From the NCBI RefSeq assembly GCF_002234405.1, contig NZ_NMQT01000004.1:1-53677 (forward strand): a stretch of 53,677 nucleotides of DNA, given 5' to 3'. This document shows, in pieces, positions 1 to 8,323 of this stretch. Every line of letters begins with the position of its first letter. The first letter of the stretch is position 1. Source of the DNA: Amycolatopsis thailandensis (GTDB lineage Bacteria > Actinomycetota > Actinomycetes > Mycobacteriales > Pseudonocardiaceae). Below the pieces are notes generated by a model. The model worked only from the letters and a program-made list of their open reading frames with translations, was not told the origin of the DNA and ran no database searches. A program made the position numbers and the translations under genes.

Positions 1-58
1 CTAGCGAACGCCCGGCGGCTTTCTCGCGCCTGAAGGGTGAGGCGAGAGGAGGTCGGTC

Positions 59-613
59 GTGAACGACAGTCCGCTGCGGGTCGCGGTGATCATCGGCAGT
101 ACCCGTGAAGGGCGGGTGGGGGACGCCGTCGGCAAGTGGTTCACCGGCCGCGCGGAAGGCCGGGACGACCTCGTCACCGAGGTGCTCGACCTGATCGACT
201 TCGACCTGCCCGCCGCGCTGCCGGAGCAGCCGACCCCGGGAATGAAGCGGCTCACCGCGCGGATCGACGACGCGGAGGCCTACATCGTCGTCACTCCCGA
301 GTACAACCGCAGTTTCCCGGCGTCGCTCAAGCAGGCGATCGACTGCGCCTACGACGAGTGGCGCGTGAAGCCGGTCGGCTTCGTCTCCTACGGCTACCGG
401 TCACAGGGCCTTTACGCCGTCGAGCAACTGCGCTCGGTCTTCACGGAGCTGCACACGGTGACCATGCGGGACACCGTGGCCTTCAACCTCCTCGACGGCA
501 CCCCTTTCGACACCGACGGCCAAGGACAGGCCGTCACCACCCTGCTCGACGAGCTCGTCTGGTGGGGCCTCGCCCTGCGCGCAGCGCGTGCCGCGCGTCC
601 CTACGTCTGCTGA
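59..613 (+). CDS. NADPH-dependent FMN reductase family protein
   Basis: This 184-residue flavodoxin-fold protein probably reduces FMN or a quinone-like substrate with NAD(P)H in the cytosol. The N-terminal phosphate-binding loop GSTREGR sits near residues 13-19, and the family signature [17 protein letters not shown] is near residues 80-97. The GTG start at 59 is chosen because GAGAGGAGG lies just upstream and the protein opens directly into the first beta strand (LRVAVIIGS). The stop is 23 bp before the ATG of the ABC transporter ATPase, so the three or four genes to 2638 look like one operon. A redox enzyme beside a DrrAB-type exporter could act on the exported compound, but that is inference. 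The specific substrate cannot be read from the sequence. Confidence 0.88.
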   Translation: MNDSPLRVAVIIGSTREGRVGDAVGKWFTGRAEGRDDLVTEVLDLIDFDLPAALPEQPTPGMKRLTARIDDAEAYIVVTPEYNRSFPASLKQAIDCAYDEWRVKPVGFVSYGYRSQGLYAVEQLRSVFTELHTVTMRDTVAFNLLDGTPFDTDGQGQAVTTLLDELVWWGLALRAARAARPYVC

Positions 614-636
614 AAGTTTCTGAAAGGAAAAGGAAA

Positions 637-1617
637 ATGAGTGAACTGGCCATCGAAGCCTCGGGGCTGGTCAAGGTGTTCGGGGAGAAGCGGGCGGTCG
701 ACGGGATCGACCTGAAGGTCCCGGCCGGCACCGTGTACGGCGTCCTGGGCCCGAACGGCGCCGGCAAGACCACCGCGGTGAAGATGCTCGCGACCCTGCT
801 CCGCCCCAACGGCGGTGAGGCGCGCATCTTCGGCAAGGACGTCGTCCGCGAGGCCGACGCCGTCCGGTCCATGGTGAGCCTGACCGGGCAGTACGCCTCG
901 GTCGACGAGGACCTGACCGGGACCGAGAACCTGGTGCTGATCGGCAGGCTGACCGGGCACCGCAAACCGGCCGCCCGCGCGCGGGCCGAGGAACTGCTGG
1001 GGGCGTTCGGCCTGACCGAGGCCGCGGGGCGGCAGGTGAAGAACTACTCCGGCGGGATGCGGCGGCGGATCGACATCGCCGCGAGCATCCTCAACACCCC
1101 GGACGTGCTCTTCCTCGACGAGCCGACGACCGGGCTCGACCCCCGCAGCCGCAACCAGGTCTGGGACATCGTCCGCGCGATCGTGCGGCACGGCACCACC
1201 GTCCTGCTGACCACGCAGTACCTCGACGAGGCCGACCAGCTGGCGTCACGGATCGCCGTCATCGACCACGGCAAGGTGATCGCCGAAGGCACCAAGGGGC
1301 AGCTGAAGGCGTCGGTCGGCGCGGGTGCCATCCACGTCCGGTTGCGCGAGGCCGATCAGCGGCCCGAGGCCGAAGCGCTGCTCGTCCGCAACCTGGAGGC
1401 GCAGGTGGTGCTCGAACCGGACCCGGTCTCGCTGACCGCCCGGCTTTCGGGCGAGAGCAGCGAACAGGGTGCCGCCGAGCACGCCGCGCGCGCCCTGGCC
1501 GAACTCGCCCGCGCGGGCATCGTCGTCGACACCTTCTCCCTCGGCCAGCCGAGCCTCGACGAGGTTTTCCTGGCCCTCACCGACCGCACCGCCACGCCTG
1601 AGGAGAGTGCAGCTTGA
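637..1617 (+). CDS. ABC transporter ATP-binding protein, DrrA family
   Basis: This is a 326-residue nucleotide-binding subunit of an ABC-2 type exporter of the daunorubicin-resistance (DrrA) family, which powers drug or lipid efflux. It has Walker [10 protein letters not shown] near residue 38, the ABC signature NYSGGMRRR near residue 142, Walker [14 protein letters not shown] near residue 160, and the C-terminal DrrA-type extension that ends in a [10 protein letters not shown] motif. The start is the ATG at 637 behind AAAGGAAAAGGAAA; the frame is open further upstream to 136 but that part is a shadow of the reductase. Its TGA overlaps a TTG start of a 58-codon ORF (TTGA), followed in turn by the permease gene, which suggests translational coupling. 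The exported substrate is unknown; macrolide or anthracycline-like compounds are typical for the family. Confidence 0.93.
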   Translation: MSELAIEASGLVKVFGEKRAVDGIDLKVPAGTVYGVLGPNGAGKTTAVKMLATLLRPNGGEARIFGKDVVREADAVRSMVSLTGQYASVDEDLTGTENLVLIGRLTGHRKPAARARAEELLGAFGLTEAAGRQVKNYSGGMRRRIDIAASILNTPDVLFLDEPTTGLDPRSRNQVWDIVRAIVRHGTTVLLTTQYLDEADQLASRIAVIDHGKVIAEGTKGQLKASVGAGAIHVRLREADQRPEAEALLVRNLEAQVVLEPDPVSLTARLSGESSEQGAAEHAARALAELARAGIVVDTFSLGQPSLDEVFLALTDRTATPEESAA

Positions 1618-1790
1618 GCACGGAGTCGAACCGGACGCCCGAACTCTCGGCGACCACAAGGCGCGCGTCGGCCATGCCCCGCTACCGGGGCGGCAGGGCA
1701 ACCAGTCTCTCTGACAGAAGTGTCATCTCGAACGTGCGCCCTGGCGACCCGATCGCGGACGCGCGCGGCAAAGAGGAGGAAACAGCTTGA
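1614..1790 (+). CDS. Small ORF coupled between ABC ATPase and permease
   Basis: A 58-residue reading frame (begins [10 protein letters not shown], ends GKEEETA) starts with TTG at 1614 inside the ATPase stop (TTGA) and ends in TGA at 1788-1790 inside the permease TTG start (TTGA). Both junctions share the string AGCTTGAGCAC, so the ORF exactly bridges the two genes with a 4-bp overlap on each side. It is polar and rich in Ser, Arg and Thr, with no membrane segment or known domain visible. It may be a real small subunit, a coupling ORF that keeps ribosomes loaded for the permease, or the result of a duplicated start region. Product function is unknown and expression is unproven. Confidence 0.4.
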   Translation: MSTESNRTPELSATTRRASAMPRYRGGRATSLSDRSVISNVRPGDPIADARGKEEETA

Positions 1791-2638
1791 GCACCACGGC
1801 AGTCAAAGAAAACGAACCCGTTCTCGCGGCACCGAAGGCGGAGGATCTCGCCGCCGTCCTGATCGCGAAGAACCGCCCTCAGCGCCCCAGCGCGCTGTCG
1901 GCATCGGTCACCTTCGGGTGGCGCGCGATGCTGAAGATCAAGCACGTGCCCGAGCAGCTGTTCGACGTCACGGCGTTCCCGATCATGATGACGCTGATGT
2001 TCACCTACCTGTTCGGCGGCGCGCTGTCCGGCTCGCCGACGCAGTACCTGCAGTTCGTGCTGCCGGGCATCATGGCGAGCAGCATCCTGATGATCACCAT
2101 GTACACCGGGATTTCGGTCAACACCGACATCGAGAAGGGTGTCTTCGACCGGTTTCGCACGCTGCCGATCTGGCGGCCGTCGGCGATGGTCGGCTACCTG
2201 CTCGGCGACATGCTGCGCTACCTCATCGCGGCGCTGGTGATCCTCGGCGTCGGGCTGATCATGGGCTTCCGGCCCGGCGGCGGGGTCGGTGGCGTGGCCG
2301 CCGCGATCCTCCTGCTGCTGGCGTTCTCGTTCGCGTTCTCGTGGATCTGGACGATGTTCGGCCTGCTGCTGCGCAGCGAGAAGTCGGTGATGGGCGTCAG
2401 CATGATGGTGCTGTTCCCGCTGACCTTCCTCAGCAACATCTACGTCAACCCGGAGACGATGCCGAGCTGGTTGCAGGCGTTCGTCGAGGTCAACCCGGTG
2501 ACCCACGTGGTCGCGGCGGTCCGCTCGATGATGGACGGCAACTGGGACGGCGGCGAGATCACCTGGGTGCTGATCGCCGGCGCGGTCATCCTCGCGGTCT
2601 TCGGGACGCTGACGATGAGGCTCTACAACCGTAAATGA
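1787..2638 (+). CDS. ABC-2 type transporter permease, DrrB family
   Basis: This 283-residue integral membrane protein is the permease partner of the ATPase at 637-1617. After a cytoplasmic N-terminus of about 55 residues containing the amphipathic helix before KIKHVPEQL, six hydrophobic segments follow, in the ABC2_membrane pattern (first VTAFPIMMTLMFTYLFGGAL, fourth with LLLLAFSFAFSWIW). The TTG start at 1787 is chosen for the AAGAGGAGGAAAC ribosome binding site. Substrate export across the cytoplasmic membrane is the expected role. A strong hairpin directly after the stop (2648-2689) closes the operon. Confidence 0.92.
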   Translation: MSTTAVKENEPVLAAPKAEDLAAVLIAKNRPQRPSALSASVTFGWRAMLKIKHVPEQLFDVTAFPIMMTLMFTYLFGGALSGSPTQYLQFVLPGIMASSILMITMYTGISVNTDIEKGVFDRFRTLPIWRPSAMVGYLLGDMLRYLIAALVILGVGLIMGFRPGGGVGGVAAAILLLLAFSFAFSWIWTMFGLLLRSEKSVMGVSMMVLFPLTFLSNIYVNPETMPSWLQAFVEVNPVTHVVAAVRSMMDGNWDGGEITWVLIAGAVILAVFGTLTMRLYNRK

Positions 2639-2647
2639 GCTGGGGGT

Positions 2648-2689
2648 GACAAGGTCCCTTGGTGGCTACAGCCGCCAAGGGACCTTGTC
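2648..2689. terminator. Bidirectional hairpin between convergent genes
   Basis: Two 19-nt arms (2648-2666 and 2671-2689) pair with one G-T wobble around a 4-nt loop (TACA). Each arm contains its own small palindrome: CAAGGTCCCTTG on the left and CAAGGGACCTTG on the right. It lies 9 bp after the permease stop and overlaps the last codons of the regulator gene on the opposite strand, so it probably terminates transcription from both sides. There is no U-tract, as is usual in high-GC actinomycetes. Confidence 0.75.
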
Positions 2690-5600
2690 GTCCGGCGCGT
2701 AACGGCACGAAGACCCGGTGGTGACCGACGCGCGCAGGTGCGTGGCCAGCGCCGGGTGCTGCTCGTCGAGTTTGCGCAGGGTGTCCCGGATCCGGGCGGT
2801 CACCGTCTTGCGCGCGCGTTCGGCCTCGTCGCCGAGCCGCCGGGTGCGCCCGCCGAGCCCGGCGGCGGATCGCAGTTCCGCGAGCAGCGCGTCCCGTTCA
2901 CGATCCAGCGCGGCGGCGCGGGTGTCCTGGCCCAGCGCGGTCGCGGAGTCGATCAGTTCGTCGAGTTCGTCCAGCCGCGCCCGGTAGCGGGCCTTCGCCT
3001 CGTCGTCGAGGACGGCGTCCCCGCCGAGGCTCTTGGCGGCGACGACCACCTCGCCGCCCTCGGGGTCGAGAAGCCGCACGGCCGTCACGTCCGAACCCGG
3101 CCTGCCGAGCAGGAAATGCAAGTCCCGCAAGCCTTTCGAATCCGGAAGGTGCGCGGTGACGCCGTCGAAGTGCAAGGTCCACACAGCATCGTCGCGGCGG
3201 AACTCGGCGGCGGGAACGGGCGGGGTCCGCACGCTTTTCCGGGTCTCTTCCACCCGCGCCACGACGTGATTCATGCCGATCGCGCCCGCTTCTCTGTCCA
3301 CTTCGGACAAGAGTGCCGCCGCTTCGGCCGGGTCTTCTTCGAGATTCCTGCCCAGCAAGGCTTTCGCCAGCCACGACTTCGCTTCGACCGCCCACGGCGT
3401 GGACTGCATCCGGTCGGCCGAAAGCGCCGCGTCCCGCAGCTTTCCGGCCGCCTCGTTCCATCGGTGCTGGGCCAGGTCGAGTCTGCCGAGCCACAGGTCG
3501 ACGGGGCCGGAGACCTCACAGCCGTAGAGCGAGACCACCCACTCGCCGCTGTGCGGCGCGAGCGTCGCGCGGGCCGCCTCGCAGCGGTCGGGATCTCCGG
3601 ACAGCGCGGCCGCCTGCGCCTGGCAGCGCAGCCACAGCGGCTCCAGTTCGCGCGGGAACGGCCTCGCCTCGGCCGCGAGATCGGTGAGCCGCACGGCTTC
3701 CGCGACGTCCTCCCGTTGCGCGGCGGTGATCGCTTCCAGCAGCCTGCTGTAGCCGTAGCCGCTGCGCGCGATCTCCCGGTGCAATCCGACGAGGTCCTCG
3801 AAACGGCCTTGCAGACACCATCGCGCCCACCGCTGCAACTGGTGCAGATTGCCGAAGTAGGGATGGTCGTGGTCGTCTTCACAGTGCGCCAGCTGCTCCA
3901 GGAACGCCTCCGCCTCGGCGAACCGGCCCTGGAGCGTCGCGATGATGTTCTGGTCGATCATCGAAGCCAGGTACGAACTCGGCACCAGGTTGGCGCTCGC
4001 CATCGCGAGGAAGTCCCGGTACTGCTCCAGATAACGTGGATCACCCTGCTCCAGCAACGCCACCCAGCGGAACGACGACGCGAAATGCTCCAGTTCCGAG
4101 TTCCCCGTGCGGCGGCCGACGGCGATCAGCTCTTCGGTGAGCCGTTGCCGTTCCACGGCGGTGCCGGGCCCCCAGATCGCGTCGTGGCGCGCCCACAGCC
4201 CGAACAGCAGCGCGGAGTCGTCGTGATCGTCGCGGGCGGTCATCATGATCCGCGCGGTCACCTCCTGGGTCATCTGGTCGACGGAGACGTCGTCGCCGGG
4301 CTTACCGCCGCAGAGCCGTTGGTGCGCCTCGGTAAGCAAGGCGGTGGTCTCCTCGGCTCGCAGCCCTTTGTGATCGGCCCGGATCAGGGTCAGCGCGAGC
4401 CGGGCGAGCAGATCGTCGTCGTCGAGTTCGCGGATGAGCGCCTTCGCACCGTCGAGAACCTCTTGCCCTTCTTCGGAACTCTGGTTCCGTGTGAGGTGGG
4501 CGCCCAGTTCGAGGGCGATCACCGCGCGGCGGCGGCGATCCACCACGACCTCCATCGCTCGCCGGTAATGAGTGGCCGATTCCTCGAGCGCCATGCGGCC
4601 GGTGGCGTCGATCGCGGCGGCGAGCAACAGGTCGACGGCCTCGCCCGGATCGAGTTCCCGGCCTGCGAGCAGTGCGTGGCGGGCCATGTCCGCGGGGAAG
4701 AGCCTGTCCGGTGACGCCGGGGCTTCACGAACCGTCGCGATCACCGCGGCGTGCTGTTTCCGCCTGTCCGCTTCGGACAGGCTCGCGTACAGCGTTTCGC
4801 GGACGAGGTCGTGCGCGAAGGCGAACCGGCCCTGCCCGTGCACCACGGCCAGCCGCGCCGCGACGGCCTGGTCGAGCAGCCTGTCGACCTGGGGCACCGG
4901 TGCCGACGCCACGCCCGCGAGCAGTCTCCGGTGGAACTCCCTGCCGAGTACCGACGCGGTGGTCAGCAGCTCGAGAACAGGTTGGGGGAGCAGGGAAAGC
5001 CGTCGTTGCAACGCGTCGGCCACCCCGGGCGCGATGGTCTCGGCGGAACCGCCACTGTGCCAGAGCCGCGCTGTCTGCTCCACGAAGAACGGGTTGCCGC
5101 CGGTGCGGCGGTGGACCTCGGCGACCAGCGCGCTGTCCGGCTCCGCGCCCGCCGTCCTGGCCATGAGCGTGCCGACCTCTTCCGGTTCGAGCCCGGTGAG
5201 AGTGACCGAAGTGGCCTTCGCGAGCAACGGCAGCATGAGTGAGCGAAGCGGGTGATCGGTCGTCTCGACCTCGACGTCCCGATACGTGCCGATCAGCAAC
5301 AGCCGTTCGAACCAGGTGTGCCGCGCGGCGAATTCGAGCAGCCGCAGCGACGCGGCGTCGGCCCAGTGCAGGTCGTCGAGCACCACCACGACCGGCTGGT
5401 CCTGGGACGCTGTCACCAGCACGCTCGTCACCGCGTCGTACAGGCGGAACCCGTCCGCCGCCCCGTCGCCGCGGGTCTCGCCGAGCAGGACGTCGAGCTC
5501 GCTGTCCGCCATCGCGGCCCAGCAGCCCTGCCCGACCGCGCGCCGCAACCCGCGCACCACCTGCGTCCACGGCCAATAGCCCGGTGCGCTCGACGAGTCC

Positions 5601-5791
5601 CAGCAAGACCCGTTGAGCACCAGGGCGCCGAGGCGCTTCGCCTCTTCGGCGGCGCCGGTGACCAGCGTGGTCTTGCCGATCCCGGCCTCGCCGGTGACCA
5701 GCACCAGCCCGCCGTGGCTTTCGGCGGCGCGGGCGATCTCCGCGCGGAGCACACCCGCGGGATGGTCTCGTCCGATGAGCGAGGGTGACAT
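2666..5791 (-). CDS. Large AAA-ATPase/TPR-type regulator
   Basis: The gene encodes 1041 residues. The N-terminal AAA_16-type ATPase domain has Walker A GEAGIGKTT near residue 34 and Walker B VVVVLDDLHWAD near residue 143. A long alpha-helical, TPR-like middle follows. The C-terminus is a conserved basic segment (ERARKTVTARIRDTLRKLDEQHPAL) of the kind found at the end of actinobacterial signalling ATPases. It resembles LuxR-family LAL regulators in the first two parts but has no recognisable LuxR helix-turn-helix. The ATG at 5791 (MSPSLIGRD) is chosen because GGGAGG precedes it; an upstream in-frame ATG at 5896 lacks this. The last residues (DKVPWRL) are encoded by the terminator hairpin. It is probably a signal-sensing regulator; the target is unknown, and the P450 gene is divergent from it. 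Confidence 0.82.
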   Translation of the reverse strand: MSPSLIGRDHPAGVLRAEIARAAESHGGLVLVTGEAGIGKTTLVTGAAEEAKRLGALVLNGSCWDSSSAPGYWPWTQVVRGLRRAVGQGCWAAMADSELDVLLGETRGDGAADGFRLYDAVTSVLVTASQDQPVVVVLDDLHWADAASLRLLEFAARHTWFERLLLIGTYRDVEVETTDHPLRSLMLPLLAKATSVTLTGLEPEEVGTLMARTAGAEPDSALVAEVHRRTGGNPFFVEQTARLWHSGGSAETIAPGVADALQRRLSLLPQPVLELLTTASVLGREFHRRLLAGVASAPVPQVDRLLDQAVAARLAVVHGQGRFAFAHDLVRETLYASLSEADRRKQHAAVIATVREAPASPDRLFPADMARHALLAGRELDPGEAVDLLLAAAIDATGRMALEESATHYRRAMEVVVDRRRRAVIALELGAHLTRNQSSEEGQEVLDGAKALIRELDDDDLLARLALTLIRADHKGLRAEETTALLTEAHQRLCGGKPGDDVSVDQMTQEVTARIMMTARDDHDDSALLFGLWARHDAIWGPGTAVERQRLTEELIAVGRRTGNSELEHFASSFRWVALLEQGDPRYLEQYRDFLAMASANLVPSSYLASMIDQNIIATLQGRFAEAEAFLEQLAHCEDDHDHPYFGNLHQLQRWARWCLQGRFEDLVGLHREIARSGYGYSRLLEAITAAQREDVAEAVRLTDLAAEARPFPRELEPLWLRCQAQAAALSGDPDRCEAARATLAPHSGEWVVSLYGCEVSGPVDLWLGRLDLAQHRWNEAAGKLRDAALSADRMQSTPWAVEAKSWLAKALLGRNLEEDPAEAAALLSEVDREAGAIGMNHVVARVEETRKSVRTPPVPAAEFRRDDAVWTLHFDGVTAHLPDSKGLRDLHFLLGRPGSDVTAVRLLDPEGGEVVVAAKSLGGDAVLDDEAKARYRARLDELDELIDSATALGQDTRAAALDRERDALLAELRSAAGLGGRTRRLGDEAERARKTVTARIRDTLRKLDEQHPALATHLRASVTTGSSCRYAPDDKVPWRL

Positions 5792-6047
5792 GTCCGAATC
5801 CTCCCAGGAAGGTCCGACAATCTCACGACACCGGCCGGCTGTCAGGCGTTCTCTCCGGTCCGTCGTGACCGACCGTGACCGAGGTCTCCCGGCCACCGGG
5901 AACCGTCCGCGGCCCGAATCCGACTTTCTGGACGTGACGAATCGAGTGGGACGGCGGGTGAACAGCCGTCGAAATTCCTGCCCGGCCGGGCGAAGGCGGC
6001 CTGTTGTGCCAGGTCAGGTGGTCAGTGGCTGGAGTAGGGTGCGGAGT

Positions 6048-7322
6048 ATGGGGAGCATTCGCTCGCGCGTGCTGGCGTGGATCGGCCGCCGCTACCTCGC
6101 GCGTCAGCAGAAAAACGGCTTCGACCTGGCCAAGATGTCGATCATCCCGGAAAACGCGCTGAGGCCGCTCAAACGCGACGGCCTCGACCCGGTGGCCGAG
6201 CTGGGCCGGATCCGCGCGGAAGAGCCGATCAGCAAGCTGGACCTGCCGTTCGGGATGAACGCCTGGCTGGTCACCGGTTACGACGAGGCCAAGGCCGTGC
6301 TCGGCAAGGTGACCGAGTTCAGCAGCGACTTCACGAACCTGGTCGGGAACGCGGGCGTGACCGAGGACCAGAACCCCGGCGGGCTCGGGTTCGCCGATCC
6401 GCCGGTGCACACCAGGCTGCGGCGGCTGCTCACGCCGGAGTTCACCATGCGGCGGCTGTCCCGGCTGGCGCCGCGGATCGACGAGATCGTCGCCGACCAG
6501 CTCGACGCGATGGAGAAGGCGGACGGGCCCGTCGACCTGTGGGAGGCCTTCGCCCTGCCGATCCCGTCGCTGACCATCTGCGAGCTGCTGGGCGTCCCGT
6601 ACGAGGACCGTGACGACTTCCAGCGCCTGAGCACCGCGCGGTTCGATCTCTTCGGCGGCGCGGGCGCGTCACTCGGCGCGATGACGGAGTCACTGTCCTA
6701 TCTGGACGACATCGTCAAGAAGCAGCGGGAGAACCCGGGCGACGGTCTCCTCGGCATGCTCATCAAGGAGCACGGCGACGAGATCGACGACCGCGAACTG
6801 GCGGGTCTCGCCGACGGTGTGCTCACCGGCGGGCTGGAGACCACGGCGAGCATGCTCGCCCTCGGCGCGCTCGTCCTGCTGAAAGACCGTTCGCTGTTCG
6901 ACACCGTCCGCGGTGACGACGACGCCGTCCACAAGTTCGTCGAGGAACTGCTGCGGTACCTGACCGTCGTGCAGATGGCCTTCCCGCGTTTCGCCAAGGA
7001 AGACATGGAGGTCGCCGGCGTCCGGATCGCGAAGGGCGACATCGTCCTGTGCTCGCTCAGCGTCGCGAACCGCGACGGTGTCCTTGGCGAGGACATGGAG
7101 AAGTTCGACGCGACCCGCGAGCCGACTTCGCACCTCGCCTTCGGCTGGGGCATCCACCGGTGCATCGGCGCGGAACTGGCCAGGATGGAGCTGCGCACCG
7201 CGTATCCCGCGCTGGTGCGCAGGTTCCCGGAGATGCGGCTGGCGATCGAACCGGACGAGGTGGGCTTCCGGAAGGTCTCGATCGTCTACGGCGTCGACGC
7301 GCTGCCCGTGCTGCTGGACTGA
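6048..7322 (+). CDS. Cytochrome P450
   Basis: This 424-residue haem monooxygenase has all diagnostic motifs. The haem-ligand loop FGWGIHRCIGAE is near residue 365. The I-helix carries GGLETTAS near residue 263, where ETT replaces the usual acid-Thr pair and remains compatible with oxygen activation. A helix-K ExxR-like EELLRYL follows near residue 302. The ATG at 6048 follows GGAGTAGGGTGCGGAGT. No ferredoxin or ferredoxin reductase gene is adjacent, so electrons must come from elsewhere. It is divergent from the large regulator and ends 3 bp from the convergent AlkB-like gene. The substrate is unknown; the N-terminal FDLAKMSIIPENALRPLKRDG is typical of actinomycete CYPs of secondary metabolism. 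Confidence 0.93.
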   Translation: MGSIRSRVLAWIGRRYLARQQKNGFDLAKMSIIPENALRPLKRDGLDPVAELGRIRAEEPISKLDLPFGMNAWLVTGYDEAKAVLGKVTEFSSDFTNLVGNAGVTEDQNPGGLGFADPPVHTRLRRLLTPEFTMRRLSRLAPRIDEIVADQLDAMEKADGPVDLWEAFALPIPSLTICELLGVPYEDRDDFQRLSTARFDLFGGAGASLGAMTESLSYLDDIVKKQRENPGDGLLGMLIKEHGDEIDDRELAGLADGVLTGGLETTASMLALGALVLLKDRSLFDTVRGDDDAVHKFVEELLRYLTVVQMAFPRFAKEDMEVAGVRIAKGDIVLCSLSVANRDGVLGEDMEKFDATREPTSHLAFGWGIHRCIGAELARMELRTAYPALVRRFPEMRLAIEPDEVGFRKVSIVYGVDALPVLLD

Positions 7323-7325
7323 TGC

Positions 7326-7952
7326 TCAGGCGACTCCTCTCGGCCGGAACTGGACACTGATCCTCGGCCCGACGGGTTTGGCGGTCTTCGGGATGGCGTG
7401 TTCCCAGGTCCGCTGACAGCTGCCGCCCATGACGATGAGGTCGCCGTGCCCGAGGGCGTGCCGGACTGTCTCGCCGCCGCCGCGCGGGCGCAGCGCCAGT
7501 TGGCGGGCGGCGCCGACCGAGACGATCGCGACCATGGTGTCCTCGGTGCGCGAGCGGCCGGTGTCGTCGCCGTGCCAGGCGACGCTGTCACGCCCGTCCC
7601 GGTAGAAGCACAGACCGGAGGTCACGAACGGCTCGCCGAGCTCGTCCGCGTAGTGCGCCGAGAGTGTTTCCCGTGCCTCGGTGAGGATCGGATGGGGGAG
7701 CGGCATGCCCTCGCGGTAGTAGCTCAGCAGCCGGGGCACGGCGACGACGCGGTCGTACATCTGCCGTCGTTCGGCGTGCCAGGGCACGTCTTCGGCGAGC
7801 CGGGTGAACAGTTCGTCGGCGCCCGCGAGCCAGCCGGGCAGCACGTCGATCCAGGCACCCCGGGTCAGCTCGGTGCGCCGCAATCCGCCGAGCGAGCCGA
7901 GCCCGAGGGCGGCGCACTCGTCGAAGAGCGAGGCTTGAAGCGCGGGTGTCAT
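7326..7952 (-). CDS. AlkB-type alpha-ketoglutarate-dependent dioxygenase
   Basis: This 208-residue Fe(II)/2-oxoglutarate oxygenase probably repairs alkylated DNA or RNA bases by oxidative demethylation. The iron facial triad is visible as H-x-D in AWHGDD and the distal His in TWEHAIPK. The 2-oxoglutarate-binding arginines are in the C-terminal RISVQFRPR. LCFYRDGRDSVAWHGDD matches the actinobacterial AlkB subgroup, which ends in this short C-terminus. The ATG at 7952 (MTPALQASLF) is the first good start; the frame is open further upstream but without a convincing ribosome binding site. The gene is tail to tail with the P450 and independent of it. Confidence 0.9.
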   Translation of the reverse strand: MTPALQASLFDECAALGLGSLGGLRRTELTRGAWIDVLPGWLAGADELFTRLAEDVPWHAERRQMYDRVVAVPRLLSYYREGMPLPHPILTEARETLSAHYADELGEPFVTSGLCFYRDGRDSVAWHGDDTGRSRTEDTMVAIVSVGAARQLALRPRGGGETVRHALGHGDLIVMGGSCQRTWEHAIPKTAKPVGPRISVQFRPRGVA

Positions 7953-8026
7953 GGTGACCGAACCTACCCCGGTTCCGGCCATTTGTCGAACGCGTGTTCG
8001 AGTGGATCGGGAAGCCGGTCGGTTGC

Positions 8027-8158
8027 TCAGCCGACGAAGTGGTCCAGCAGCCATCTGGCCATGGCGCCGACCAGTCCGCTGACCATTCCGCGCAAGGTTG
8101 CGGCAGTCAGCGTGCGTTGTTCGGGACGGGCAGGCCTGCGACGGCGGACTCGGGACAT
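8027..8158 (-). CDS. 43-residue cationic/hydrophobic small protein
   Basis: The ORF begins ATG at 8158 with an excellent site, GGAGG six nucleotides upstream on the minus strand, and ends at TGA 8027-8029. The N-terminus is strongly basic (MSRVRRRRPARPEQR) and the C-terminus is a hydrophobic or amphipathic helix (GMVSGLVGAMARWLLDHF). It is divergent from the large repeat NTPase at 8324, and only 165 bp separate the starts. No family is recognised. The charge pattern would suit a small membrane-active or nucleic-acid-binding protein, and the divergent arrangement makes an effector partnered with the NTPase a reasonable but untested idea. Confidence 0.6.
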   Translation of the reverse strand: MSRVRRRRPARPEQRTLTAATLRGMVSGLVGAMARWLLDHFVG

Positions 8159-8323
8159 CAGGAACCTCCGATGGTCGAGGCCACCCCCGGTGGACGGCCT
8201 GTCGGAGACGAGCGTGTGGCCTGATCCACGGCCGGCCACCGATTGCGACAAACGAGTGGCCCGTGTCCTTGAATCACGCCTGTCAGCCCGTTCTGACGGC
8301 TTCGGGCGCGATGATGCTGCGCG

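Noticed and set aside
136..636. N-terminal extension of the ABC ATPase frame
   Set aside because: It overlaps the flavin reductase in another frame and reads as Arg-rich noise; the ATPase starts at 637 with a ribosome binding site.
2738..4714. Plus-strand ORF of 658 codons opposite the AAA regulator
   Set aside because: Low-complexity Arg/Gly/Val-rich translation without a ribosome binding site or motifs; antisense of a convincing gene.
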